Below are positions 1 through 10,853 of a stretch of DNA of 64,000 bases, piece after piece. Below the pieces are notes generated by a model. The model was not told the origin of the DNA, ran no database searches, and saw only the letters and a program-made list of their open reading frames with translations. Within the stretch, counting starts at the first letter, position 1. Every line of letters begins with the position of its first letter. Where the stretch lies: NCBI RefSeq assembly GCF_001667275.1, contig NZ_LZHV01000052.1, positions 1 through 64,000 of the forward strand, in the 5' to 3' direction. The DNA comes from Mycobacterium sp. ACS4054. Its GTDB lineage: Bacteria > Actinomycetota > Actinomycetes > Mycobacteriales > Mycobacteriaceae. The position numbers and the translations under genes were made by a program.

Positions 1-1126
1 CCGCTGGCCGCCGCGCCGCCGTCGCCGCGGCCGGGGCGGGGGGCGGCGCGTACAGCGGCTCGCTCGGGCGCTCGGCGGGCGGCGCGAAGTCGCGGACGCC
101 GTAGTCGCCGTACTCCGCGGAGTGGCGCGACCGCGCCCGACGGCCGGCCTCGGCGGCCGGGCCGGCCCAGGCCTCGTCGGGTTCGGAGTGCCGGGCGCGC
201 CGGCGCCGGCCCGGCGTCTCCTCAGCCGGGGCACCGGTCGGGTCGTTGCCGGCCCAATGGCTGCCCGGCGTTCCGGGCGGCAACCACAATCCGGACGCAC
301 CCACCGGCTGCCAACCCTGACCTTGCGGCTGGGCCTCGGGCTCGGGCTGCGGCGGGGCCGGCGGGGGTTCGAATCGCGGCTCCGGTTGCGGCGGGGCGGC
401 GACGTACGACGGCTCCGGCTGGGCCGGCGCGGGCGGCTCCGGCGGCGGTTCGTACTGGTAGGGGGCCCGTTCGCGGTGCGGCGACGGCTGGCGCGGCGGC
501 AGCAGCGGTTCCTCGGGCACGTCGATGATCGCCGTCTCGTCGGCGCGGCTGTCCTGGGGGACGGAGGCCACCCGGTCGCTGGCCACCCAGTCGTAGGGCG
601 CGTCGCGCGGGGTCTCGCCGTTGCGGTCCCACTCGCTGTACGCGCGCTCCCGCGGCGCCTCCGTCTCGGGCGTCTCGAGCGCCGGGCGCTGGGCGAGGTC
701 GGTGTCGAACAGGATCTCCAGGCTGGTGCGCAACGCGCTCAACTCCGCGCGCAGCTCGGCGAGGTCGTCGGCGGCCTGCGCGCGCAGCTCGGAGGCCAAC
801 TCGCGGCGCAGCTGGGACTCCACGGTCAGCTCGTACTCGCGGCGGGCCGAGATCTCCCGATCCAGCTGCAGGTCGTACACCAGCTTCAGGTCGCGGACGC
901 GGGACTGATCCGCGTCGCTCTGGCGGCGATACAGCACCGAGACGAAGGCACCGGCGACTGCGGCCCACAGCGCCAGGATTACAGCGAGCTTGAGAAGTTC
1001 CACCCGATTGGTGAAAACCAATGCGGAACTGGCCCCCATCGCGAGGACCAGCAACGCGGTCAAGAGCACCCACCCCGGCCTGCGGCCGCCGCGCCGAACC
1101 CGGGCGCCGCGGGACAGAACGGTCAT
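1..1126 (-). CDS. Rv3604c-like DUF6779 membrane protein, 3' end outside window
   Basis: The reading frame starts at ATG 1126 and stays open to base 1, so the C-terminus is missing. Two hydrophobic segments lie near residues 19-38 and 44-66. A charged, Arg/Glu-rich helical stretch follows (about 67-150, probably coiled coil), then a long Pro/Ala/Gln/Arg-rich tail. This layout fits the Ala/Arg/Pro-rich mycobacterial family of Rv3604c (DUF6779), whose function is unknown. A membrane-anchored scaffold role is only inference. The start is supported by a TACAGT box 6 nt upstream, which predicts a leaderless mRNA. Confidence 0.8.
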   Translation of the reverse strand, partial: MTVLSRGARVRRGGRRPGWVLLTALLVLAMGASSALVFTNRVELLKLAVILALWAAVAGAFVSVLYRRQSDADQSRVRDLKLVYDLQLDREISARREYELTVESQLRRELASELRAQAADDLAELRAELSALRTSLEILFDTDLAQRPALETPETEAPRERAYSEWDRNGETPRDAPYDWVASDRVASVPQDSRADETAIIDVPEEPLLPPRQPSPHRERAPYQYEPPPEPPAPAQPEPSYVAAPPQPEPRFEPPPAPPQPEPEAQPQGQGWQPVGASGLWLPPGTPGSHWAGNDPTGAPAEETPGRRRRARHSEPDEAWAGPAAEAGRRARSRHSAEYGDYGVRDFAPPAERPSEPLYAPPPAPAAATAARRPA

Positions 1127-1132
1127 GGCCTG

Positions 1133-1138
1133 ACTGTA
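1133..1138 (-). promoter_or_regulatory. -10 box TACAGT for leaderless DUF6779 gene
   Basis: TACAGT (TANNNT type) ends 6 nt before ATG 1126. Transcription would therefore start at or next to the start codon. No Shine-Dalgarno sequence is visible. Confidence 0.5.
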
Positions 1139-1211
1139 CCTGCGCGAGGTCAATCCGCGTGTCGCCCTCCTCCGGCGATTCTCGGGCGGCTTGCGGGCGG
1201 CCGTGAGAGGA

Positions 1212-1688
1212 CTAGTTTTCCGCCCCTTCGCCGTGCTCGGTCTGATCCGGCGGCGACTTGCAGCAATGCTGCAGCCATAGCGCGGCGGCGACGAGTGCCA
1301 GCGCGCTGACGGCCGCGACCACGGTCCCGGTGGTGTCCTCGGCGGCCGCCCGCAGCCAGGACCGCCGCGGCAGGAAGTACACCAGCACGCCCACCCACCA
1401 GCCCAGCATCAACGCACCCACCCAGGCCGACGCCTTGGCGACCACGAGGCTGCGGGCCACGGCGAGCGGGTGCAGCCAGCCGGGCCCGACGCCGATCTCC
1501 CCGTCGCCGATCTTGGCCCGCACGTAGCGGGCCCACAGCGCTTCGCCGACTGCCACCGCCAGCAGCGACAGGCCGGTCCACACGGTGATGGGCGGGAACC
1601 AGCGGTACAGGGCCGTCACGAGCAGGTACCCCACCACCGCCGCGCCGACCACCGCGACCGTCAGGTCACGTTTCCTGGTTGGTCCCAT
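1212..1688 (-). CDS. DUF3180 integral membrane protein (Rv3605c family)
   Basis: The protein has 158 residues with four hydrophobic segments near 10-28, 33-50, 82-105 and 122-142, and a polar C-terminal tail. This matches the actinobacterial DUF3180 family, which sits downstream of folK in many genomes and has no known function. ATG 1688 overlaps the folK stop by one base (TGATG), so translation is probably coupled and the gene is the last member of the fol operon. An in-frame upstream extension inside folK was rejected. Confidence 0.85.
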   Translation of the reverse strand: MGPTRKRDLTVAVVGAAVVGYLLVTALYRWFPPITVWTGLSLLAVAVGEALWARYVRAKIGDGEIGVGPGWLHPLAVARSLVVAKASAWVGALMLGWWVGVLVYFLPRRSWLRAAAEDTTGTVVAAVSALALVAAALWLQHCCKSPPDQTEHGEGAEN

Positions 1689-2224
1689 CAGGTTTCCGGT
1701 TTCCGATCGGCCGCCCGCTGGAGCGTCAGGCTGGTCAACCGGACGCTGTCCCGGTCGGCCGGCTCCAGCTCGGCCAGCAGGCTCGCCACGGGCCGCGGGC
1801 CGTCGGCGAGCGTCAGTTGGGCATCCGGGTCGACGGCAAGCCACGGGATCATGACGAAGGCCCGTAAATGGGCCAGCGGGTGCGGCAGCGTGAGGTTGTT
1901 CTCGCGGGAGATCACCTCGGTCTCGCCGTAGCAGGCGATCAGGTCGACGTCGAGGGTGCGCGGGCCCCAGCGCTCGCCGCGCACCCGCCCGGCCGCGCGC
2001 TCGAACTCCTGGGCCCGGCGCAGCCAGCACTGGCCGTCGCAGTCCGGGTCGTTGGCGATCAGCACCGCGTTGAGAAACGCCGCCTGGTCGACCCGGCCCC
2101 ACGGGTCGGTCTCGTACACGGGGGACACCGCGAGCACCGTCTCGCCCAGCCCGTCGACGACCGACTGCAGGCGCGCCAGGCGGTCGCCCAGGTTGGAGCC
2201 GACGGACAACACCACCCACGTCAT
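1688..2224 (-). CDS. folK: 6-hydroxymethyl-7,8-dihydropterin pyrophosphokinase (HPPK)
   Basis: FolK transfers pyrophosphate from ATP to 6-hydroxymethyl-dihydropterin, giving the substrate for FolP. The N-terminus carries the family signature SVGSNLGDR. The HPPK signature GPRTLDVDLI sits mid-protein and supplies the Mg/ATP-binding aspartates, followed by LPHPLAHLRAFV. Length is 178 residues. The start at ATG 2224 gives the expected N-terminus; a longer in-frame form reaching into folB lacks family similarity. It follows folB after 43 bp and overlaps the DUF3180 gene by one base. Confidence 0.95.
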   Translation of the reverse strand: MTWVVLSVGSNLGDRLARLQSVVDGLGETVLAVSPVYETDPWGRVDQAAFLNAVLIANDPDCDGQCWLRRAQEFERAAGRVRGERWGPRTLDVDLIACYGETEVISRENNLTLPHPLAHLRAFVMIPWLAVDPDAQLTLADGPRPVASLLAELEPADRDSVRLTSLTLQRAADRKPET

Positions 2225-2267
2225 AGGCGCCACTCCGTGACCACGGCCATGCCCGCGTCGTCGCGCT

Positions 2268-2669
2268 TCATAGGGCCCGGCCCGCCGGAACCACCGAGCC
2301 GCGCCCGCCGCGGCGCGACCGGCGCACCACGACGGCGACGTCGTCGAAGTGCCGGGGGATCGGGGCCTGCGGCTTGTGCACCACCACCTCGACGGCATGC
2401 ACCCGCTCGTCTTCCATCACCCGGTCGGCGATCTCGCCCCCGACGGCTTCGATCAGGTTGCGCGGCGGACCGGCCACCACCTCGGCCGCGAGCTGGGCCA
2501 GGGCCGCGTAGTCGTACGTGTCGGCCAGCTGGTCGCTGGCGGCCGCCGCGGCGAGGTCGATCCACACGGTGATGTCGACGACGAAGTCCTGCCCGTCGGC
2601 GCGCTCGTGATCGAAAACCCCGTGCCGCCCACGGATCGTCAACCCCCGCAACTCGATTCGATCAGCCAT
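2268..2669 (-). CDS. folB: Dihydroneopterin aldolase
   Basis: FolB converts dihydroneopterin to 6-hydroxymethyl-dihydropterin and glycolaldehyde in folate synthesis. The 133-residue protein begins [10 protein letters not shown] and contains [10 protein letters not shown], the family's N-terminal signature with the pterin-binding region, and ends with the conserved [10 protein letters not shown] strand. ATG 2669 overlaps the 3' end of folP by 8 bp, an arrangement that suggests translational coupling. Length is normal for the family. Confidence 0.95.
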   Translation of the reverse strand: MADRIELRGLTIRGRHGVFDHERADGQDFVVDITVWIDLAAAAASDQLADTYDYAALAQLAAEVVAGPPRNLIEAVGGEIADRVMEDERVHAVEVVVHKPQAPIPRHFDDVAVVVRRSRRGGRGSVVPAGRAL

Positions 2670-3495
2670 CGTCTCCGGCCCGCCGTGTTTCGGTGTGCGC
2701 CCAGGCCGCCACCACCTTGAGGGCGTCGACCGTGGCCCGCACGTCGTGCACGCGAACGCCCCACGCCCCGTACAGCGCCGCCAGCGCGGAGATCACCGCG
2801 GTGGCGGTCTCGCGGCCGGCGGGCGGTCGCGGCGAGCCGTCCGGCCCGGCCAACAACGTACCGAGGAACCGCTTACGCGATGCGCCCAGCAGCACCGGGA
2901 TTCCGGTGGCGACCAACTGCGGCAGCGCGCGCAGCAGCGCCCAATTTTGTTGAGCCGTCTTGGCGAACCCGAGGCCCGGGTCGATCACCAGCTTCGCGGG
3001 GTCGACGCCCGCGGCCACCGCCGCGTCGACGCTGGCGAGCAACTCGGCCCGCACTTCGGCCACCACGTCGTCGTAATGGGTGTCCGCATGCGGGCGGTCG
3101 GCGGCCACCGACCGCCAGTGCATCAGCACCCAGGGCACGCCGGCGTCGGCGACCAGCGGCGCCATCGCGGGATCGGCGCGTCCCCCCGACACGTCGTTGA
3201 CGATCCGCGCGCCGTGCTGCAGCGCCGCCCGCGCGACGTCGGCGTGCATCGTGTCGATGCTTACCGTAATCCCCTCTGCCACAAGTTCTTTGACGACCGG
3301 GATCACCCGGGACGTCTCGACCTGGGAGTCGATCCGGGTGGCGCCCGGCCTGGTCGACTCGCCGCCGACGTCGACGATGTCCGCGCCGTCGGCGGCCAGA
3401 GCCAGCCCGTGCGCCACCGCGCTGGAAGTATCGAGGTAGCGCCCGCCGTCGGAGAACGAGTCGTCAGTGACGTTCAGGACCCCCATCACCTGCAC
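2662..3495 (-). CDS. folP1: Dihydropteroate synthase FolP1
   Basis: FolP1 condenses hydroxymethyl-dihydropterin pyrophosphate with p-aminobenzoate and is the target of sulfonamides. Visible signatures are [15 protein letters not shown] near the N-terminus, [19 protein letters not shown] and the GASRKRFLG loop, all in TIM-barrel order over 277 residues. GTG 3495 lies 10 bp after the folE stop and gives [10 protein letters not shown], as in M. tuberculosis FolP1. No suitable upstream in-frame start is present. The 3' end overlaps folB by 8 bp. Confidence 0.95.
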   Translation of the reverse strand: MQVMGVLNVTDDSFSDGGRYLDTSSAVAHGLALAADGADIVDVGGESTRPGATRIDSQVETSRVIPVVKELVAEGITVSIDTMHADVARAALQHGARIVNDVSGGRADPAMAPLVADAGVPWVLMHWRSVAADRPHADTHYDDVVAEVRAELLASVDAAVAAGVDPAKLVIDPGLGFAKTAQQNWALLRALPQLVATGIPVLLGASRKRFLGTLLAGPDGSPRPPAGRETATAVISALAALYGAWGVRVHDVRATVDALKVVAAWAHTETRRAGDDG

Positions 3496-3505
3496 AGGCG
3501 CCGGC

Positions 3506-4120
3506 TCACTTACGCAGGATGAGGTCGAGCGCTTCCGCTCGAGACGCCGCGTTGCTCTTGAACTGTCCGCGCACCGCCGACGTGGTGGTCGTCGCGCCGG
3601 GCTTGCGCACCCCGCGCATGGCCATGCACAGGTGCTCGGCCTCGATCACGACGATCACCCCCCGGGGACTGAGCTTGTTCATCAGGGCGTCGGCGATCTG
3701 ACTGGTGAGCCGTTCCTGCACCTGGGGCCGCTTGGCGTAGAGGTCGACCAGTCGCGCGATTTTCGACAGCCCGGTGACCCGACCGTCGGCGCCGGGGATG
3801 TAACCGACGTGGGCCACCCCGTGGAATGACACCAGGTGGTGTTCGCAGGTGGAATACAGCGGGATTTCCTTGACCAGCACCAGTTCGTCGTGCTCTTCGT
3901 CGAACATCGTGTTCAGGACGCTGTCGGGGTCGGTGTAGAGCCCGGCGAACATCTCGCGGTAGGCGCGGGCGACGCGGGCCGGGGTCTCCCGCAGGCCGTG
4001 CCGGTCGGGGTCCTCCCCGACGGCGTACAGCAACTCCCGGACCGCGGCCTCGGCGCGGTCCTGGTCGAACACCCGGATAGGGGGATCGGCGGTGTCCGGC
4101 CCCAAATCCGTCAAGGCCAT
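3506..4120 (-). CDS. folE: GTP cyclohydrolase I
   Basis: FolE opens GTP to 7,8-dihydroneopterin triphosphate, the first step of folate synthesis. The 204-residue protein has the zinc ligands in TCEHH and EHLCMAMRG, and the conserved GYIPG and [10 protein letters not shown] stretches. ATG 4120 has a clear GGAGG Shine-Dalgarno sequence about 6 nt upstream. It is the first fol gene after ftsH (15 bp gap), so ftsH and the fol genes are probably one transcription unit. Confidence 0.96.
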   Translation of the reverse strand: MALTDLGPDTADPPIRVFDQDRAEAAVRELLYAVGEDPDRHGLRETPARVARAYREMFAGLYTDPDSVLNTMFDEEHDELVLVKEIPLYSTCEHHLVSFHGVAHVGYIPGADGRVTGLSKIARLVDLYAKRPQVQERLTSQIADALMNKLSPRGVIVVIEAEHLCMAMRGVRKPGATTTTSAVRGQFKSNAASRAEALDLILRK

Positions 4121-4135
4121 CGAGTCCTCCGTTCG

Positions 4136-6511
<2,376 letters not shown>

Positions 6512-6583
6512 CAATCATCGGCCTTGCCGGCCAGGTCCTTCCCCGATATTCACGCAGCTAGAAATGTCCAGGTTACCGCTCGT

Positions 6584-6748
6584 GGCGATCGCGAGCCCCG
6601 GCAGAGCCGGGGCGAAGCGGGTCGCCACCATCTGCACGGCGGCGATCGCGAGCCCCGGCAGAGCCGGGGCGAAGCGGGTCGCCACCATCTGCACGGCGGC
6701 GATCGCGAGCCCCGGCAGAGCCGGGGCGAAGCGGGTCGCCACCATCTG
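6584..6748. repeat. 57-bp tandem repeat, about 2.9 copies, hairpin-forming
   Basis: Two identical 57-bp units (6584-6640, 6641-6697) are followed by a third copy of about 51 bp (6698-6748). Each unit holds a perfect inverted repeat, CCCCGGC-aga-GCCGGGG, and outer arms ggcga/tcgcc, so each copy can fold as a stem-loop. The period is a multiple of three, so both strands stay open through the array, for example as a 19-residue repeat starting MVATRFAPALP on the minus strand. The array lies in the ftsH leader region. From memory, M. tuberculosis has a VNTR at this same place (near 4052 kb). Confidence 0.9.
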
Positions 6749-6823
6749 TCGATATAACGACCGGGGGTTCCCCTCCCCGCACGCCGAGACGCCGGGCGGC
6801 GGCCGCGGTTACCGGGCGTCTCG

Positions 6824-7240
6824 TCATTCGTAGTACCGGGCCTCGATCACGTTGCCGTCCGGATCGGCGAAGTAGTACGCCTGCGGCGCCCAACCGCGGG
6901 CCCCGAAATTGGGGCCCAGCCGCGCGCCGGTGTCCACGCCGTCGGCCTGCAGGCGTTGGTCCAGCGCGTCGTATTCGGACTTCGACAGCGCAAGGCAGAC
7001 GTGATTCACCGGGTGTCCGGCGCTGCCGTCGACTCGCGTCAGGGACTCGGTGCCGGCGGCACCGGCAACCGGCATCAGGTCGATGATCGAGTCCTCGCAC
7101 ACCCGCACGCTCGGGAAGGGCGCGTCGCCGGCCTCGAACTCGGCGAACCGGACCGGAGCCAATCCGACCACCCGCGTATAGAAATCCATCGCGACGCGCG
7201 GATCCTTCGTCCACAGGACGACGTGGTCGAGCCGCTTCAT
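6824..7240 (-). CDS. VOC-superfamily (glyoxalase/bleomycin-resistance fold) protein
   Basis: The 138-residue protein has the paired beta-alpha-beta-beta-beta pattern of the VOC fold. Candidate metal or substrate residues are in LDHVVLWTKD (N-terminal His), HPVNHVCLAL (mid His) and the C-terminal FADPDGNVIEARYYE (Glu). The family includes dioxygenases, glyoxalases and resistance proteins, so the substrate cannot be named. ATG 7240 is chosen over GTG 7249 because AGGTGG lies 5 nt upstream of it. It is transcribed divergently from ephA. Confidence 0.85.
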   Translation of the reverse strand: MKRLDHVVLWTKDPRVAMDFYTRVVGLAPVRFAEFEAGDAPFPSVRVCEDSIIDLMPVAGAAGTESLTRVDGSAGHPVNHVCLALSKSEYDALDQRLQADGVDTGARLGPNFGARGWAPQAYYFADPDGNVIEARYYE

Positions 7241-7369
7241 CGGGTCCACCTGCTTCCAAGAAATGCGCGGGCTTTACGGCGATATCTACCAGCCGAGCAA
7301 AGCCGTTGGAATGCTATTCGCAATCAGCGCGAATACTTCTCAGCCCCGTGGGGGTTGTGCTTTGGTGGC

Positions 7370-8338
7370 ATGGTGCTCAAATCAACCGAACGGTTAGTGG
7401 ACACCAACGGTGTGCGGCTGCGGGTGATCGAGGCGGGCGAACGCGGCGCACCCGTAGTGATTTTGGCCCACGGATTTCCCGAGCTGGCCTACTCGTGGCG
7501 TCATCAGATACCGGCGCTCGCCGAGGCCGGCTACCACGTGCTGGCCCCCGATCAGCGCGGCTACGGCGGCTCGTCTCGTCCCGACCCAATCGAGGCTTAC
7601 GACATTCACCACCTGACCGCTGACCTGGTCGGCCTGCTCGACGACGTCGGGGCCGAACGGGCGGTCTGGATCGGGCACGACTGGGGCGCCGCCGTGGTGT
7701 GGAACGCCCCGTTGCTGCACCCGGACCGCGTCGCGGCCGTCGCCGCGCTGAGCGTGCCGGTGACGCCTCGCCCGCACGTGGCGCCGACGAAGGCCTGGCG
7801 CAAGATGTTTGGCGAGAACTTCTTTTACATCCTGTACTTCCAGGAGCCCGGCGTGGCCGACGCCGAACTGAACGCCGATCCCGCCCGGGTGATGCGACGC
7901 ATGATGGGCAGCCTGCGCGCCGACGGCAAGGATGCACTGGTGCGGATGGCCACCCCCGGCCCGGAAGGCTTCCTCGAGCGGCTGCCCGAACCCGACGGGC
8001 TGCCGGACTGGATAAGTCAGGACGAGCTCGACCACTACATCGCCGAATTCACCCGTACCGGCTTCACCGGCGGCCTGAACTGGTACCGCAATTTCGACCG
8101 CAACTGGGAGACCACTCCCGAGCTGGATGGCGTGAGGATCTCGGTCCCGTGTTTGTTCATCGGCGGGACGGCCGATCCCGTCCTGTCGTTCACTCGCGCC
8201 GACCGCGCCGCCGACGCGATCACCGGCCCCTACCGCCAGGTGATGATCGACGACGCGGGGCACTGGCTGCAGCAAGAACGGCCCGACGAGGTGAACGCGG
8301 CCCTGTTGGACTTCCTCAACGGATTGGAGTTGCGATGA
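7370..8338 (+). CDS. ephA: Epoxide hydrolase EphA
   Basis: EphA is an alpha/beta-hydrolase that opens epoxides to diols. The 322-residue protein has the oxyanion motif HGFPE (34-38), the nucleophile elbow GHDWG with Asp104, the WYRNF cap tyrosine region and the catalytic His in DDAGHWLQQ near the C-terminus. Length and sequence match M. tuberculosis EphA (Rv3617, 322 residues). ATG 7370 is chosen; the long open frame upstream runs through the divergent promoter region and the VOC gene and is not supported. It overlaps the next gene by 4 bp (ATGA). Confidence 0.93.
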   Translation: MVLKSTERLVDTNGVRLRVIEAGERGAPVVILAHGFPELAYSWRHQIPALAEAGYHVLAPDQRGYGGSSRPDPIEAYDIHHLTADLVGLLDDVGAERAVWIGHDWGAAVVWNAPLLHPDRVAAVAALSVPVTPRPHVAPTKAWRKMFGENFFYILYFQEPGVADAELNADPARVMRRMMGSLRADGKDALVRMATPGPEGFLERLPEPDGLPDWISQDELDHYIAEFTRTGFTGGLNWYRNFDRNWETTPELDGVRISVPCLFIGGTADPVLSFTRADRAADAITGPYRQVMIDDAGHWLQQERPDEVNAALLDFLNGLELR

Positions 8339-9522
8339 GTGCCCCGCTGCGCTTCGGTGTCTTCATCACACCGTTTCACCCGATTGGCCAATCGCCAACG
8401 GTCGCTTTGGAATACGACATGGATCGGGTGGTCGCGCTGGACCGGCTCGGGTTCGACGAGGCGTGGTTCGGTGAACACCACTCCGGTGGCTACGAGCTGA
8501 TCGCCTGCCCCGAGGTGTTCATCGCCGCCGCGGCCGAGCGGACCAAACACATCCGACTGGGCACCGGGGTGGTCTCGCTGCCCTACCACCATCCGCTGAT
8601 GGTGGCCGACCGCTGGGTGCTGCTCGATCACCTCACCCGCGGCCGGGTGATGTTCGGCACCGGCCCGGGCGCCTTGCCGTCGGACGCCTACATGATGGGC
8701 ATCGACCCGGTCGATCAACGGCACATGATGCAGGAGTCGCTGGAGGCGATCCTCGCGTTGTTCCGGGCCGGCCCCTCGGAGCGGATCGACCGCCACACCG
8801 ACTGGTTCACGCTGCGTGAGGCGCAGCTGCACATCCGGCCCTACACCTGGCCCTACCCCGAAATCTCCACGGCGGCAATGATTTCGCCGTCCGGCCCGCG
8901 GCTGGCGGGCGCACTGGGCACGTCGCTGTTGTCGCTGTCGATGTCGGTGCCCGGCGGCTACGCCGCCCTCGAAACCACCTGGGACGTGGTGCGCGAGCAG
9001 GCCGACAAAGCCGGCCGCGCCGAGCCGGACCGGGCCGACTGGCGCGTTCTGAGCATCATGCACATCGCGGACAGCCGGGAAAAGGCGATCGACGACTGCA
9101 CCTACGGCCTGCAGGATTTCGCCAACTACTTCGGCGCGGCCGGGTTCGTCCCGCTGGCCAACAGCGTCGAGGGCGCCCAGACGCCGCACGAGTTCGTCGA
9201 GGACTACGCGGCCAAGGGCAATTGTTGCATCGGAACCCCCGACGACGCGATCGCCCACATCGAGGACTTGCTCGAACGCTCAGGCGGTTTCGGCACGCTG
9301 CTGATGCTGGGCCACGACTGGGCCTCCCCCGAGGCGACGTATCACTGCTACGACCTGATGGCGCGCAAGGTGATTCCTCATTTCAAGGGGCAGCTCGAGG
9401 CGTCGCGTTCGTCGCACGACTGGGCCAAGGGCAACCGCGACCAGTTGATCGGCCGGGCGGGTGAGGCCATCGTGAAAGCCATCACCGAGCATGTCGAAGA
9501 CGAGAAGGGCGTGAAAAGCTGA
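8335..9522 (+). CDS. LLM-class flavin-dependent monooxygenase (Rv3618 family)
   Basis: The 395-residue protein is a luciferase-like TIM barrel. It begins with LRFGVFITPF, has the characteristic WFGEHHSGGYE segment, LGTGVVSLPYHHP and RGRVMFGTGPGA (flavin phosphate region). It should use a reduced flavin supplied by a separate reductase or F420-type cofactor; the substrate is unknown. ATG 8335 overlaps the ephA stop (ATGA). Length equals M. tuberculosis Rv3618. The pairing with ephA suggests the monooxygenase may produce an epoxide or related oxidised intermediate, which is inference. Confidence 0.9.
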   Translation: MSAPLRFGVFITPFHPIGQSPTVALEYDMDRVVALDRLGFDEAWFGEHHSGGYELIACPEVFIAAAAERTKHIRLGTGVVSLPYHHPLMVADRWVLLDHLTRGRVMFGTGPGALPSDAYMMGIDPVDQRHMMQESLEAILALFRAGPSERIDRHTDWFTLREAQLHIRPYTWPYPEISTAAMISPSGPRLAGALGTSLLSLSMSVPGGYAALETTWDVVREQADKAGRAEPDRADWRVLSIMHIADSREKAIDDCTYGLQDFANYFGAAGFVPLANSVEGAQTPHEFVEDYAAKGNCCIGTPDDAIAHIEDLLERSGGFGTLLMLGHDWASPEATYHCYDLMARKVIPHFKGQLEASRSSHDWAKGNRDQLIGRAGEAIVKAITEHVEDEKGVKS

Positions 9523-10535
9523 TGCGCGCCGCGGTATTGCGCGACGGCCGGATGGTCTACCGCGACGACGTACCGGATCCTGTGCCCGAGGCCGGTCAGG
9601 TGCTCGTCGGCGTGCGGGCCTGCGGAATTTGCGGCTCCGACCTGCATTTCGCCGCGCACGGCGCACAGGTGCTGGAGATGACCGACTGGGTGGCCGGCGG
9701 CAAGGGCGGCATGCACGTCGACATGAGCCACGACATCTTCATGGGCCACGAGTTCAGCGCCGAGGTGCTCGAGGCCGGGCCCGACACCGAGACCCACCCG
9801 CCGGGAACGCTGGTCACCTCCCTTCCGATACTGCTGTCCGCCAAGGGCGTTGAGCCCATCGTCTACAGCAACAGCACCATCGGCGGCTACGCCGAACGCA
9901 TGCTGCTCTCGGCGCCGCTGCTGCTGCCCGTCCCCAACGGCCTGGACTTCAAACATGCCGCGCTGACCGAACCCATGGCGGTCGGGCTGCACGCCGTCAA
10001 CAAGTCGAACATCGCCCCCGGCGAGACCGCCCTGGTCATCGGATGCGGCCCGATCGGCATCGCCATCATCGCGGCGCTGCGGGCTCGTGGCGTCGAAAAC
10101 ATTGTGGCGTCTGACTTTTCACCGAAGCGCCGGGAACTCGCCACCGCCATGGGCGCGCATCAGACGCTGGACGCTGCGCAGGGCTCGCCGTTCGACTCCG
10201 TCAAACCCGCCGTGGTGTTCGAGGCGGTCGGAGTGCCCGGGGTGATCGACGACGTCCTGCTTCGGGCCCGGCCCGGCACCCGCCTGGTGGTCGCGGGCGT
10301 GTGCATGCAGCCCGACACCGTGCATCCCTTCTTCGCGATCGCCAAAGAGATCAACGTCCAATTCGTGCTCGCCTATACCCCGGAGGAATTCACCGATTCG
10401 CTTCGGGCCCTGGCCGACGGTGACATCGACGTGAGCCCGCTGATCACCGGGGAGGTCGGCCTGGACGGGGTCGGCGCCGCCTTTGACGACCTCGCCGACC
10501 CCGAGCGGCACTGCAAGGTTTTGGTCACCCCTTAG
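9522..10535 (+). CDS. Zinc-binding alcohol dehydrogenase (MDR family)
   Basis: The 337-residue medium-chain dehydrogenase has catalytic zinc ligands Cys37 in CGICGSD and His76 in MGHEFSA, and the NAD(P) Rossmann signature CGPIGIA. The four-Cys structural zinc lobe usual in classical ADHs is absent; a Gly/Met/His-rich loop (about 59-70) stands in its place. ATG 9522 shares one base with the previous stop (TGATG), so it is the third gene of the ephA operon. I recall no equivalent next to Rv3618 in M. tuberculosis. Substrate unknown. Confidence 0.9.
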   Translation: MRAAVLRDGRMVYRDDVPDPVPEAGQVLVGVRACGICGSDLHFAAHGAQVLEMTDWVAGGKGGMHVDMSHDIFMGHEFSAEVLEAGPDTETHPPGTLVTSLPILLSAKGVEPIVYSNSTIGGYAERMLLSAPLLLPVPNGLDFKHAALTEPMAVGLHAVNKSNIAPGETALVIGCGPIGIAIIAALRARGVENIVASDFSPKRRELATAMGAHQTLDAAQGSPFDSVKPAVVFEAVGVPGVIDDVLLRARPGTRLVVAGVCMQPDTVHPFFAIAKEINVQFVLAYTPEEFTDSLRALADGDIDVSPLITGEVGLDGVGAAFDDLADPERHCKVLVTP

Positions 10536-10538
10536 CCG

Positions 10539-10823
10539 CTAAGCCCAGCTCGACCCGACGGCGCTGTCGGTGCCCGCCATGTTGCTGCCGGCGGTTTGCA
10601 CGTTCTGCCCGTGGGCGTTGGCCTGCTCGTAGATCACCTGGAAGTTGCGACCCAACTGAATGATGAACTCCTGGCACGCCGCCGAACCGGCACCGCCCCA
10701 AAAGTCGCCGGCGGCAAGCACATCGCGGACGATGGCCTGGTGCTCGGCCTCCAAAGAAGCGGCCTGCGAGCGGATCAAGGCGCCGTGGGCGTCGACATCG
10801 CCGAACTGGTAATTGATGGTCAT
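10539..10823 (-). CDS. esxN: ESAT-6-like WXG100 protein of the EsxN/EsxV (Mtb9.9) group
   Basis: The 94-residue helical-hairpin protein has the WXG turn in DFWGGAG and the characteristic MTINYQFGDVDAHG start and NMAGTDSAVGSSWA end of the Mtb9.9 subfamily (EsxI, L, N, O, V). Such proteins are exported by ESX-5 as heterodimers with the QILSS partner encoded just upstream. ATG 10823 has AGGAGA 7 nt upstream. The symbol marks the subfamily; the positional orthologue in M. tuberculosis is esxV. Only 3 bp separate its stop from the converging dehydrogenase stop. Confidence 0.9.
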   Translation of the reverse strand: MTINYQFGDVDAHGALIRSQAASLEAEHQAIVRDVLAAGDFWGGAGSAACQEFIIQLGRNFQVIYEQANAHGQNVQTAGSNMAGTDSAVGSSWA

Positions 10824-10853
10824 CGTTGTACGTCTCCTGTTTGTACCGGTGGG

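Noticed and set aside
6515..6745. Protein of 19-residue repeats upstream of ftsH as an annotated gene
   Set aside because: It is open because the repeat period is a multiple of three on both strands. No ribosome-binding site was found, so it is kept only as a question under the repeat finding.
6584..6748. CRISPR array
   Set aside because: The units are contiguous 57-bp tandem copies with no unique spacers, and no cas genes are near.
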